Assembly: GCF_019192735.1 (NCBI RefSeq) | Contig: NZ_JAHTKP010000027.1 | Location: 1 to 64,000, forward strand | DNA: 64,000 bases | Direction: 5' to 3' | Origin: Kitasatospora aureofaciens | GTDB lineage: Bacteria; Actinomycetota; Actinomycetes; Streptomycetales; Streptomycetaceae | Part shown: piece after piece, positions 42,931 to 51,589 of the stretch | Position numbering within the stretch: position 1 is the first letter of the stretch | Layout of the letters: each line of letters starts with the position of its first letter | Notes under the pieces: model-generated | The model's input: only the letters and a program-made list of their open reading frames with translations | What the model was told of the DNA's origin: nothing | The model's database searches: none | Program-made: the position numbers and the translations under genes

Positions 42931-43683
42931 ATGACCAGCACCACCGCTCCCGTCGCGACCACCCCCACCGCACGGACCGGGAGGCGCGGACGAGTCCCGT
43001 GGGCCGTCGTCCTGCTGACGTCGCTCGCGATCGTCGGGTACGTCGTGGCCACCTACGCCCAGGCCGGACTGCCCATCGCCGCGTCGCAAGGGGGCCTGTC
43101 CCGCACCTACGCCGAGCGCCCGATCGCCATCCAAGTCGCCTTCTACGTCCACATCGTGACGGCCTCGCTGGCGCTGCTCGTCGGCCCGTTCCAGTTCTCC
43201 ACCGCACTGCGCCGAAGGTCCCTCGCGGTCCACCGCTGGACCGGCCGCGTCTACGTCCTCGGCATCGCCGTCGGCTCCGTGGCCGCGTTCGTCATGTCGT
43301 TCGTCAGCTCGATCGCCTTCGACGGCTTCTTCGGGTTCGGCAGCCTCGCCCTGCTCTGGGCCTGGACCACCTGGCGGGGCTACCACGCCGCCCGCAACCG
43401 CGACCTGCCCGGCCACCGCGCCTGGATGATCCGCAGCTTCGCCCTCACCTACGCCGCCGTCACCCTACGAGCCTGGCTCGGCGTCCTCATCGCCCTCCAA
43501 CTGCTCACCGCCCAGGGCCCCGTGGACGGCACGCGCATCTTCGACACTGCCTACGCCGTCGTGCCCTTCCTCTGCTGGCTGCCCAACCTCGTCGTCGCCG
43601 AACTCCTCATACGCCGCCGCGGCCTCCCGTCCTACCGCCTCACCCCGGCCCCCGCCACCGACCCCCGCAGCGCCGGGGCCTGA
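42931..43683 (+). CDS. DUF2306 membrane protein
   Basis: The protein has 250 residues. About seven membrane helices are visible, with the DUF2306 signature FYVHIVTASLALLVGPFQFS and LAVHRWTGRVYVLGIAVGS. The later segment PGHRAWMIRSFALTYAAVTL also belongs to the family. The conserved His residues may bind haem or metal, but the function of the family is not established. It is controlled by a divergent TetR gene. Confidence 0.9.
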   Translation: MTSTTAPVATTPTARTGRRGRVPWAVVLLTSLAIVGYVVATYAQAGLPIAASQGGLSRTYAERPIAIQVAFYVHIVTASLALLVGPFQFSTALRRRSLAVHRWTGRVYVLGIAVGSVAAFVMSFVSSIAFDGFFGFGSLALLWAWTTWRGYHAARNRDLPGHRAWMIRSFALTYAAVTLRAWLGVLIALQLLTAQGPVDGTRIFDTAYAVVPFLCWLPNLVVAELLIRRRGLPSYRLTPAPATDPRSAGA

Positions 43684-44365
43684 CGTCCGGCCGCCGCCGA
43701 GTTCCGGTGGCGGCGCGGCAGCAGGCACGCAGCCTGGAGACGCCCGCTGGTGGTGCCTTCGGATCCTCATGGTGGGGGTGCGAGTGAAGCCGGACGGCTC
43801 GCGGCAGCGGCCTCGAACTGCTCGTTGAATGCCAGGGGCTCGGCGAGGCAGTCCTCGTCTGTCATCGTCATGCGTCGACAGTCGCAGCTGTCCGCGACAA
43901 CACCCTGCCACCCTTTCCCGGTGAACTGCGCCACAGCCCCCTGTCGCACTACCTGCTCCCCGACGTCCTGGCCGTGTCATCCGGATGCACCCGAGGCTCA
44001 CCCACCGCGGTCCCTTGACGGGTTGTTTCAGTGGGTCAGGAGGCCCCTTGACCCCAGTTCGCGCTCCGATTATGAGGCTTATTCTGCTCCCTCCAGATTC
44101 CCCGATGTCGCTCCTCACCACGGCGCGGCTGCGGCTGTGGCTGTCGACTCCGGGGCCAAACGGTCCTGCATCGCGGCAGACAGCAACGACGGGAAGCTGC
44201 GGTCAAGAACACGCCGATCCGCAGGTGACTGCCAGCTTCAAGGCGCCGAATCCGCCACACCGGGCGCTCCACACCGCTACAGCGGCCTCCGCCACCCGCT
44301 TCACCACCGCCCAACATCGGCGGTGGTCCGGCCTCCGCCGAACCATGACACAAGCCCCGCCCCAG

Positions 44366-44400
44366 AAAAGGCCGTCCCCGCATTGCTACGGGGACGGCCT
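44366..44400 (-). terminator. Rho-independent terminator on the minus strand
   Basis: AGGCCGTCCCCG and CGGGGACGGCCT (arms of 12, perfect) surround an eight-base loop. On the minus strand the hairpin is followed by TTTT. It must end a transcript from the right, where the tRNA-like minihelix lies. Confidence 0.8.
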
Positions 44401-44426
44401 GCCGGCCTGCGTAAACGTCACGTCGG

Positions 44427-44459
44427 CCGGGGCAGCAGGATCTGAATCTGCGCCCCCCG
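44427..44459 (-). ncRNA. tRNA-Pro-like acceptor/T-arm minihelix
   Basis: Read on the minus strand, CGGGGGGC, GCAGATTCAGATCCTGC and GCCCCGG fold as acceptor stem, T arm and acceptor stem. The 3' part resembles the end of actinobacterial tRNA-Pro. The D and anticodon arms are absent. A strong terminator follows 27 bases later. It may be a degenerate tRNA, an attachment-site remnant or a small RNA. Confidence 0.35.
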
Positions 44460-45103
44460 ACTCTCATCGCCCTATGATCTTCCCGCCGAAAGGGCGGACA
44501 TTTTTGCGATCACGAGTCGCAGAGCCAGGGATCCTGCCTCACTGATCTGCATATTCGCCTCCTCGCGATCGTCCTACCGGTAACTTCTCCCGGCACTGTC
44601 CAGAATACTCCGCACTGCGAGAATTCGAGGCCGCCATGCACATAAATCATTATTCAAAGATTCCCGCGCGTGACGTTTGGCCAGAAAAGTCACCCGAGGG
44701 ATACCCTGCGCCGCACCCCACGGCGACAAGATCCATCCTGGCTGATGCGGGAGAGAGGTGGGACCACAACCGATGACGCGAGCCTCCTCCTGGTCGAGTG
44801 GCGGGGCGGCACCGCCGATCACCTCGCCGTGCCAGAACGGTAGGCGGCCCCTCAGCGGAGACCGGCCGCAGCCGCGCCCGGCAGCACAGCGCGCACACTC
44901 TGCGCCCATGCGTACATGCGCTGTCCGAACGTTTCCGGCAACTCCCGACGGCGGCCCACCAACCGCCCCGTGCTCACCCCGGAGGCCAGGGCTGTGGCCG
45001 GGTTATACGGTGGAAGAGTTCACCGTCCACGGCCTGCGGATTACTGCGGTGCCCTGGCGGCTGCATCAGGCCGTCCACAACGAGCCCGAGGCGGGTGTTC
45101 GAC

Positions 45104-45580
45104 ATGACCGCGACCTCCGATCCCACCGCTGCCCAGCCACCGGGGCCAGAACCGCCGGTCCGACTCACGCTGACACCCGAGGGCGCCACCCGGGGCCGGC
45201 TGGACGGGGCCTGGTGGCCGCGCTCGCACGACCTCCTGCGCGAACTGCCCCCGTTGGCGGCAGCACTGGACCCCACGTGGGGGAGGGTCACCCGCGTCAC
45301 CGTGAATCCGACGCACTGGCCGGTCATCCCCCGGCGCGTCCCGGTCGCCGGCCACGTCATCCACGTCGGGTGGTTCGAACAGGAACAGGACGCGGACGAG
45401 GTGGTCGTGTGCTCCTTCACCCCTACGCGCCTTGAGCTCCTGGTGATTCCCCCCGAGGCCGAGGCCTCCGCCGCCGAGTGGCTGATGACAGCGGCGTCCG
45501 ACCCGGCGAACACGCGCACCGGCACCGACCTCCTGACAGCCGCGGGTGTGCCAACCGGAGACCCGCGGGCAGGCGGGTGA
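45104..45580 (+). CDS. DUF5994 family protein
   Basis: This gene encodes 158 residues from the ATG at 45104. It matches the actinobacterial DUF5994 family: GATRGRLDGAWWPRSHDLLR, WGRVTRVTVNPTHWPVIPRR and AGHVIHVGWFEQEQD. No enzymatic motif is known. These short cytoplasmic proteins are often near stress regulators in Streptomyces. No operon partner is visible here. Confidence 0.88.
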   Translation: MTATSDPTAAQPPGPEPPVRLTLTPEGATRGRLDGAWWPRSHDLLRELPPLAAALDPTWGRVTRVTVNPTHWPVIPRRVPVAGHVIHVGWFEQEQDADEVVVCSFTPTRLELLVIPPEAEASAAEWLMTAASDPANTRTGTDLLTAAGVPTGDPRAGG

Positions 45581-46013
45581 CAACGATCAGCAGCGGACGG
45601 CACCATGCCGTTCACCGCCGGCCCCGACCCTGACTTCCCGCACGGATGGACGTCCGGCGCAGACACCGGTGATGCGCCGCGCCGCGCCCGTCCCTCTGGC
45701 CGCGGCTGGTCCCGCTACTCGCGTGACCACTCGGTCTCGGCCTGGCCCTCCAGACCATACGGGCGGTGCAGCGGTCAGGACGCTTCGCCGGGACGCTCGC
45801 AGCTGACGCCGGTGGCTGTGAGGATCTGCCGCGCCGAGTCGGCGCCGTCGGCCTGAGACCACGTGTCGGCGGGCTGCGTGCACGAAGGCACGAGGCCGGC
45901 CTGCACCCGCGTTCGGATGAGGTGAGGGATACGCCGCCCGCCGTGCCGAGCATGTGGCGGCCCGGCGTGTGCCTTGCCCCGGGCAGGGGACACCATGCGT
46001 AACACTGTGTGCT
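45581..46013. other. 433-bp gap before the permease gene
   Basis: I see no supported gene. It should hold the promoter and leader of the permease. I looked for a c-di-AMP riboswitch, which controls some KimA-type genes, but could not recognise one. Confidence 0.4.
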
Positions 46014-48266
46014 GTGTCGAGTACGAGTCGGGGCGATGGCGGTGCCCAGGAAGGCGGCGCGTCGAGCCCCGACGCCCTGCTGTCGGCGCTCGACGCGGAG
46101 CAGCTCGGGGTGTTGCGCCGGGTGGGGCTTGAGTGGGGTCGGGTTGCCGGGGATCCGCAGGCATGGCGACGTGCGCTGCCGGTGGATCCGGATCTCGGTC
46201 GTTATCCCGCTCCTTCGGAGATCCTGCCGGTCCGCTTCGGTCGTTTCGTGCGGGTCGCCACGGTTGGCGGACGACCGCCGGCGGTTGAGGCGACCAGCGA
46301 GGACACACGGACTTCTCGGCTCGGCCGGGTCGGTTCCAGGGTCCGACACGCGTTGCTCGGGGCTCCGCTGAGGAGCACCGCGATCGCGCATGAGCGGATG
46401 CGCAAGCTGGTGGCCTTGCCGGTGCTCTCCGCCGACGCGCTCTCCTCGGTCGCGTACGGACCTGAGGCGATGCTGGCCGTCCTCGTCCTCGCTGGTGCCG
46501 CCGGGTTGCGGTACTCGGTGCCGATCGCCGTGACGATCGTGTTCCTGATGCTCGCCGTCGGGGTGTCCTACCGCCAGACGATCCGCGCCTATCCGCACGG
46601 CGGTGGTTCGTACATCGTGGCCACCGCCAACCTGGGCCGCGTTCCCGGGCTGGCGGCCGCTGCCGGTCTGATGACCGACTACATCCTCACGGTCGCGGTC
46701 TCGATCGCCTCCGGGATGGCGGCGGTCACCTCGGCGATCCCCTCGCTCGAACCCGACATCGTGCCGATCGGCGTCGTCGTGATCGCTGTGCTGCTCGCCG
46801 GGAACCTCCGCGGTGTGCGGCAGGCGGGTGCGCTGTTCGCCGCACCGACGTACGCCTTCGTCCTCGCAGTCCTCGCACTCGTCGCCGTGGGTCTGTCCGA
46901 CGCGGCCGGCCGCGGTTTCCACCCGACGTCGACACCACAGCCGACCGCGACCGAGGGCATCAGCCTGCTCCTGGTCCTGCGTGCCTTCGCCTCCGGCTCG
47001 ACGGCGATGACGGGCATCGAGGCGATCTCCAACGCGGTGCCCGCCTTCCAGCCGACCGAGTGGCGCAACGCCCGCACGACACTGACCTGGATGGTCGGCC
47101 TGCTCGTCGCACTGTTCGCGGGCACGATCGCTCTGGTCCACCTCGACGGCGTCGTGCCCAGCGCGAACGAGACGGTGCTGTCACAGCTCGCCCATCGCAC
47201 CTTCGGCTCTGGTTTCTTCTACGTCTTCACCCAGGCCGCCACCGCTGCGATCCTGCTCCTCGCGGCCAACACCGCCTACAACGACTTCCCCCGCGTCCTG
47301 TTCCTGCTGGCCCGCGACAGCCAGGCACCGCGGATCTTCCTGAGGCTGGGCGACCGTCTGGCCTTCAGCAACGGGATCATCCTGCTCTCGGTCGCCGCGG
47401 CCGCGATCTACGCGGCGTTCGGCGGCAAGACCGCCCCTCTGATCCCGCTCTACGCCGTCGGCGTCTTCCTCGCCTTCACACTGTCGCAGGCCGGCATGGT
47501 CGTTCACTGGTGGCGCCTGCGCGACCGCCACTGGCGCAAGAGCCTGGCCTTCAACGCCACCGGCGCCCTGCTCTCGGCGATCGTCCTCATCACCGCCGGC
47601 ATCACGAAGTTCACCGAGGGCGCCTGGTTCGCCGTGCTCACGGTGGGACTGTTCGTCCTCGTGACGACACGAATCCGGCACCACTACGACACAGTCGGCG
47701 CGGCGATCGCCCTGCATCCCCATGCCGTCGAAGTCCCCAGCCGTACCATCACACCTCCGAGTTCGGGGGACGGCGCAACACGAGCCACCGCACAGACACC
47801 GGGCGCCGCGCCCGGAGCGCCGTTCGAGACCACGGCCGAAGCGGAGAGCGAGGAGACTCCCGAGGAGATCCACCCCCTGTCGATCGTGCCGATCGCCGCA
47901 CTGAACCTGGCCGGCATGCGAGCGCTGGCCTACGCCGCCTCGCTCCAGCAGCCCGTCCTCGCGCTCCACATCAGCCCCAGCGCGGACGAGGCCCAACGCT
48001 TCCGCGAGTACTGGAACCTGTGGGGCGACCACCTACCGCTGAAGATCGTCCTCTCCCCCTACCGCGCGATCGTCGCACCGCTGGTCAACTACATCGAGTC
48101 GCTGCACCACCAGCGCCCGGACCTCACCTTGACCGTCATCCTCCCGGAGATCGTCGTACGGCACTGGCGCCACCGCCTCCTGCACAACCGACTCGCGGCT
48201 CGGCTACGGAGGGCGCTGCGCCCCCTGCCGAAGGTCGTCGTGACGACCGTCCCGTTCCACGTGTAG
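46014..48266 (+). CDS. APC-superfamily permease, KimA-like
   Basis: The protein has about 750 residues from the GTG at 46014; an ATG at 45954 is also possible. An N-terminal soluble region of 110 residues precedes the APC core (LPVLSADALSSVAYGPEAML, SYRQTIRAYPHGGGSYIVAT, FASGSTAMTGIEAISNAVPA). These motifs match KimA-type potassium/amino-acid permeases. About 12 helices end near residue 560. A cytoplasmic C-terminal domain of about 180 residues (VPIAALNLAGMRALAYAASL) resembles the universal-stress-like domain of KimA. Potassium uptake is likely but unproven. Confidence 0.88.
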   Translation: MSSTSRGDGGAQEGGASSPDALLSALDAEQLGVLRRVGLEWGRVAGDPQAWRRALPVDPDLGRYPAPSEILPVRFGRFVRVATVGGRPPAVEATSEDTRTSRLGRVGSRVRHALLGAPLRSTAIAHERMRKLVALPVLSADALSSVAYGPEAMLAVLVLAGAAGLRYSVPIAVTIVFLMLAVGVSYRQTIRAYPHGGGSYIVATANLGRVPGLAAAAGLMTDYILTVAVSIASGMAAVTSAIPSLEPDIVPIGVVVIAVLLAGNLRGVRQAGALFAAPTYAFVLAVLALVAVGLSDAAGRGFHPTSTPQPTATEGISLLLVLRAFASGSTAMTGIEAISNAVPAFQPTEWRNARTTLTWMVGLLVALFAGTIALVHLDGVVPSANETVLSQLAHRTFGSGFFYVFTQAATAAILLLAANTAYNDFPRVLFLLARDSQAPRIFLRLGDRLAFSNGIILLSVAAAAIYAAFGGKTAPLIPLYAVGVFLAFTLSQAGMVVHWWRLRDRHWRKSLAFNATGALLSAIVLITAGITKFTEGAWFAVLTVGLFVLVTTRIRHHYDTVGAAIALHPHAVEVPSRTITPPSSGDGATRATAQTPGAAPGAPFETTAEAESEETPEEIHPLSIVPIAALNLAGMRALAYAASLQQPVLALHISPSADEAQRFREYWNLWGDHLPLKIVLSPYRAIVAPLVNYIESLHHQRPDLTLTVILPEIVVRHWRHRLLHNRLAARLRRALRPLPKVVVTTVPFHV

Positions 48267-48557
48267 CACAGCGGCGGCACCGACAAACCCGACGTGTCCG
48301 ACCGCGCACAGCGGCACATGCTCGCAGCCGCGATCAAGCGCCCCCGAGTAGTCGGCGGACTCCTCAACGGAAACCGTGCCACCCCGGCCAGGCCGCCCCC
48401 GGACCCTCAGGAAGGACAGGCGCAACGGCTCAGTTATCGGGCCGACGAGGGCACAAAGCTGGACAGCAGGCCCCTTGGGCGGCTCTGGGGCCGGACGGGT
48501 GGGCGGCGTGACAGGGCTCCGGTGGCGGGCCCGGGATCGAGCTTGGACAATCGGGTC

Positions 48558-48767
48558 ATGGCAGGCCTTGAAGCGAACCCCGGAACAGTGCATCTGGCCC
48601 ATGGGGCGGGCTACGTGAGCCCTGGCGTTGCGCTCGGCGAGTCGGTCGAGGGCATTATCCGTATCGACGAGCGCGGATGGGTGCACGTTACTCAGAAGGA
48701 CGGATCTCGGGTGTCGTTCCCGCCGCATGCTGTAGAACGCATCACCTGGGGCGAGCCCGCTACCTAG
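48558..48767 (+). CDS. Small uncharacterised protein (69 residues)
   Basis: An ATG at 48558 opens 69 residues: MAGLEANPGTVHLAHGAGYV at the start and SRVSFPPHAVERITWGE near the end. Strong codon bias and a plausible beta-strand pattern support it. I do not recognise the family. It lies in a remnant-rich region, so it may come from a mobile element. Confidence 0.5.
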   Translation: MAGLEANPGTVHLAHGAGYVSPGVALGESVEGIIRIDERGWVHVTQKDGSRVSFPPHAVERITWGEPAT

Positions 48768-48801
48768 ACACGAGGCCCCCAGCCTTGCCGGGGGCATGGG
48801 C

Positions 48802-48993
48802 TCACGTCTCCGGCTCGGGCACCCAAAGCCTGTGAACACAGCGCCGACCGGCCCTGAACTGGGCCTCTGCCTCGGCGACCGTGCGGCGGGCAGTGCGTTC
48901 CCCGCCCGCGAAGCCCATCGCAACGATCCTCTTGTGGACCACGTCCGCGCGGATCTTTCCCTGCGAGCGGACCACCACCTCCCGTGGCCGGGT
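48802..48993 (-). pseudogene. Fragment of an IS21-family transposase (IstA)
   Basis: Sixty-three codons read VVVRSQGKIRADVVHKRIVA, then GGERTARRTVAEAEAQFRAG and LWVPEPE. This is the region before the catalytic domain of IstA proteins. The frame is closed by stops on both sides and has no start. The rest of the transposase and IstB are missing. Confidence 0.65.
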
Positions 48994-49146
48994 TCAGCCA
49001 GGCCACGGCCGCCGCCAGCAGGGCGTCAGGGACGCAGGGTTGCACAGCGCCGGGGCCGGGTACGGCCCTGCTCACTCCCGGCCGCACTCACGTGGGATGC
49101 CCGTCGCAGGCCCAGGCAATTTTGTCGCGTCCAGCACAAGAGGCGC

Positions 49147-49518
49147 TCAGAGCGTGCATGTGTGCTCCCAGGACCCAGGGATCCGATGGCGGTTCCTGGC
49201 GACGAGCCAGTAGGCCCCGGCTGCCATCTGAATGACTCCAGGCAGCGACAGCAGGCGTCCGGCGGCACGGGCGCTGGCGTTGCCGGTCCGGGCCCAGGCC
49301 GCGAAGGCGGCGGCACCGCCGTGGCATTGGTCGCCCTGGACGAACCACATCCGGGCCCTGGCCTGACCCTCAGTCAGCCCGCAGGTCGTCAGATCGGCGC
49401 TCTGCCAGGGTTGGATCACGCCGGCCAGGGCCAGGCGCGGCATGAGGAAGCGGATGGCTGCGCGACAGAAGCCGCAGCTGCCGTCGTAGATGATCACTGG
49501 CGGCATGGTGTCGGGCAT
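49147..49518 (-). CDS. DCC-family (DUF393) thiol-disulfide oxidoreductase-like protein
   Basis: The 123-residue protein has the DUF393 signature VIIYDGSCGFCRAAIRFLMP, with the CxxC motif, and the family's later residues (GDQCHGGAAAFAAWARTGN). These proteins are thioredoxin-fold-like and often accompany HTTM membrane proteins, as here. Its ATG is 33 bases after the HTTM stop, so it is likely in the same operon. Confidence 0.9.
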   Translation of the reverse strand: MPDTMPPVIIYDGSCGFCRAAIRFLMPRLALAGVIQPWQSADLTTCGLTEGQARARMWFVQGDQCHGGAAAFAAWARTGNASARAAGRLLSLPGVIQMAAGAYWLVARNRHRIPGSWEHTCTL

Positions 49519-49551
49519 GCTCCGCCGTCCCTGTCTTGCGGGGCCGGCCCT

Positions 49552-50688
49552 TCAGCCGGCCGATCCGGTCTGCGGAGGTACGGGCGCAGCTTCTGCCGTG
49601 GACAACGTCCCCACCCTGCCTTCGGTTGTTCGCCGCAGGGTGCTCCGACAGGCGTGTCCCAAGAACGTCCAGAAGCGGTCCGGCAGGAACACGGCATCCG
49701 CGATGATCATTGCTCCGGAGAAGACCGGGAGTCCCAGGAGAACCGCGATGCCTACGTGCATGCCGAGGAGCATGATGAGCACGAGGTACTTGTACCTGCC
49801 GAACAGGACGAACGGAAAGGCTACTTGCAGGAGCACGGTCGCATAGCTCGCGACGGCGACCAGCATCGGATGGCTGTCCACCAGGAGCGACAGCGCGGGC
49901 CACGGCCGGAACAGATCGAGGTTCAGGACGTAGTGGAGGGCGGTTCCGCTTCCCCAGGAGCCGCCCTGCACCTTGTACAGCCCTGCGGATCCGTAGAGGA
50001 AGCAGACCTGAGCCGCGATGACGAACATGCCGCAGTTGTGCAGCACCGTGGTCAAGATCCTTCGCGCGTCACCGAGTTGTCCCACCAGGTCGCGCGCTCC
50101 GCGGCTTCCTGCCGATCGTTCGGCATTGCCCGCGGATGATCGGATCCGGGCTCTGCGCGCATCGAGGGACCAGCGACGGCCGCACGCGGTGAAGGGCAGG
50201 TACAGGGCCATCAGCAGGATGAGGTTGTCGCCTCCGTCCGTCATGAAGATGGCCCTGGCGTGGAAGGAGGCGACCACGATCGCGAACAGGACGGACACCG
50301 CCCGGGTGTGCCAGCCGAGCATGAACAGTGCGGAGGTGACCAGAGCCAGCGCGTAGCAGGCCTCAAAGTACGCCTGGCTGTCGGACAGGGTCAGGATGCT
50401 GGACCAGTCCGTCTGGTGGAACAGCTCGGAGGCCAGTGCGGGCGTCCACGGCGAGCCAGGACCCCAGATTTCGTTGCGGTGCGGGAACTCCCTCAGCAGG
50501 AGGGCGAGGTAGAGCAGCCCGTACCCGATGCGCAGCACCGCCGCGGCGTAGAGGGAGATCGGCGGCCTGGTCAGGACGGTGCGCGGCGCTCCGAGGCGAT
50601 CGAGCAGCCGCTGCGCGTGCGTACCCGAGGCCTGTGCGGCCGGGTGGTGCGGTGCGGGCGCCACGCGGGGTGCCTGCTCAGTTTCCAT
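49552..50688 (-). CDS. HTTM-domain membrane protein
   Basis: The protein has 378 residues with an HTTM domain (horizontally transferred transmembrane, related to vitamin K-dependent gamma-carboxylase): VLRIGYGLLYLALLLREFPH, FHARAIFMTDGGDNLILLMA and FLYGSAGLYKVQGGSWGSGT. About eight helices are present. Its start overlaps the end of the DUF5819 gene. A carboxylase or membrane redox activity is possible but not demonstrated for bacterial members. Confidence 0.88.
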   Translation of the reverse strand: METEQAPRVAPAPHHPAAQASGTHAQRLLDRLGAPRTVLTRPPISLYAAAVLRIGYGLLYLALLLREFPHRNEIWGPGSPWTPALASELFHQTDWSSILTLSDSQAYFEACYALALVTSALFMLGWHTRAVSVLFAIVVASFHARAIFMTDGGDNLILLMALYLPFTACGRRWSLDARRARIRSSAGNAERSAGSRGARDLVGQLGDARRILTTVLHNCGMFVIAAQVCFLYGSAGLYKVQGGSWGSGTALHYVLNLDLFRPWPALSLLVDSHPMLVAVASYATVLLQVAFPFVLFGRYKYLVLIMLLGMHVGIAVLLGLPVFSGAMIIADAVFLPDRFWTFLGHACRSTLRRTTEGRVGTLSTAEAAPVPPQTGSAG

Positions 50689-51439
50689 CGGATGCCACCT
50701 TCCACCAGGGCAGGTACCTGGTCTGGGCCGGTGTGTTCGGACGGGGGCCGGCTGATGTGTCGGCGGCGATAGGCCGTGTGATCACCCGCAACTCGATGTC
50801 CTCGAATGCGCTGTGCCGGTAGGCGGATACACGGTCCACAGCGATGTTGCGCAGGTACTTCTGCAGCATCAGCGCTCGTTCTGAGTTCGATTGATCATCG
50901 TTTCCGTGCGATGCGGCATAGGCGTCCCAGGCGCGGCGCAGCATGTTCTGGGAGGTGTGGCTCGGGAAGGCGTTGTGGTTGATGGCGGAATCGTCGACGG
51001 CGGTCAGGTCGAACCAGTCGCTGACCTGGCGGGTGCCGTCGGCGGAGACGTGGAGGGTCCTCGCGGAAATCTGCTGGGTGACCGATTGCGGATCCGGGGC
51101 GAAGAGTCGCCAGTTCTGCTCGAACAGCGGGTAGATCCAGGCATTGATCTGCTTGCGGTAGCGCTGCGACACTTCGTTCGAAGGGGCGACGTACAGAAAC
51201 ACCATGACCACGTGGACGAGAGCGACCGCCAGACACAGGGCCGCAGCGATGCTCACGGACGCCCGCAGCGGGCGCGGCAGACCTGCAAAGCCCGGGGGCC
51301 CGCCGGATTCCCCGGCCGAAGGCGGCACGTGCGGCACCGTGCCGGCCGTGACCGGGTCGTGGACCAGTCCGCAGAACGGGACCTCCACATCCTGTGGCCC
51401 GACGGCGCCGGGCAAGGTGCCGCGCCCAGTCGTTTCCAT
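50678..51439 (-). CDS. DUF5819 membrane protein
   Basis: The protein has 253 residues from the ATG at 51439. One strong helix (IAAALCLAVALVHVVMVFLY) is followed by the DUF5819 segment INAWIYPLFEQNWRLFAPDP and the Trp-rich exterior domain ending RYLPWWKVASD. DUF5819 genes regularly precede HTTM genes in Streptomyces. The two overlap by 11 bases here, which supports joint function. Confidence 0.88.
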   Translation of the reverse strand: METTGRGTLPGAVGPQDVEVPFCGLVHDPVTAGTVPHVPPSAGESGGPPGFAGLPRPLRASVSIAAALCLAVALVHVVMVFLYVAPSNEVSQRYRKQINAWIYPLFEQNWRLFAPDPQSVTQQISARTLHVSADGTRQVSDWFDLTAVDDSAINHNAFPSHTSQNMLRRAWDAYAASHGNDDQSNSERALMLQKYLRNIAVDRVSAYRHSAFEDIELRVITRPIAADTSAGPRPNTPAQTRYLPWWKVASDGN

Positions 51440-51589
51440 CTTCGTTGCTCCCCTCGCACACAGGCCGCTGTGATCTTCGGAATGCCTGCCCGGTGCCGAC
51501 CCCAAGCGGCACGCGACGATCTGCATGAGATTCGTCGTGTGCCGCTGGAGGCCACCTTCACCGAGCGGGTGACCGCCTCGCAGCCACCG

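Larger units (their letters stand above)
43684..45103. other. 1.4-kb stretch without a convincing gene
   Basis: Short open frames occur on both strands but none has a ribosome site, codon bias and recognisable sequence together. The segment 44480-44690 is richer in A and T than its surroundings. The only structured element is the minihelix and terminator on the minus strand at 44366-44459. The region looks like decayed accessory DNA. Confidence 0.5.

Noticed and set aside
43720..43790. Plus-strand end GGAFGSSWWGCE, reminiscent of a RiPP core peptide
   Set aside because: There is no start codon with a ribosome site close by and no modifying enzyme nearby. The frame runs back through an out-of-frame shadow of the DUF2306 gene.
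43767..43871. Minus-strand 34-residue frame beginning MTMTDEDCLAEPLAFNE
   Set aside because: The composition is protein-like but there is no ribosome site, no partner gene and no family match. It is too weak to list as a gene.
44427..44520. A complete tRNA gene on the minus strand
   Set aside because: Acceptor and T-arm sequences are present, but no D arm or anticodon arm can be folded between the acceptor strands.
44574..44909. Minus-strand 111-residue frame in the gene-free region
   Set aside because: It has no recognisable domain, weak codon bias and no ribosome site.
45581..46013. c-di-AMP (ydaO-type) riboswitch before the KimA-like permease
   Set aside because: I could not find the conserved core motifs, so only a plain leader region is reported.
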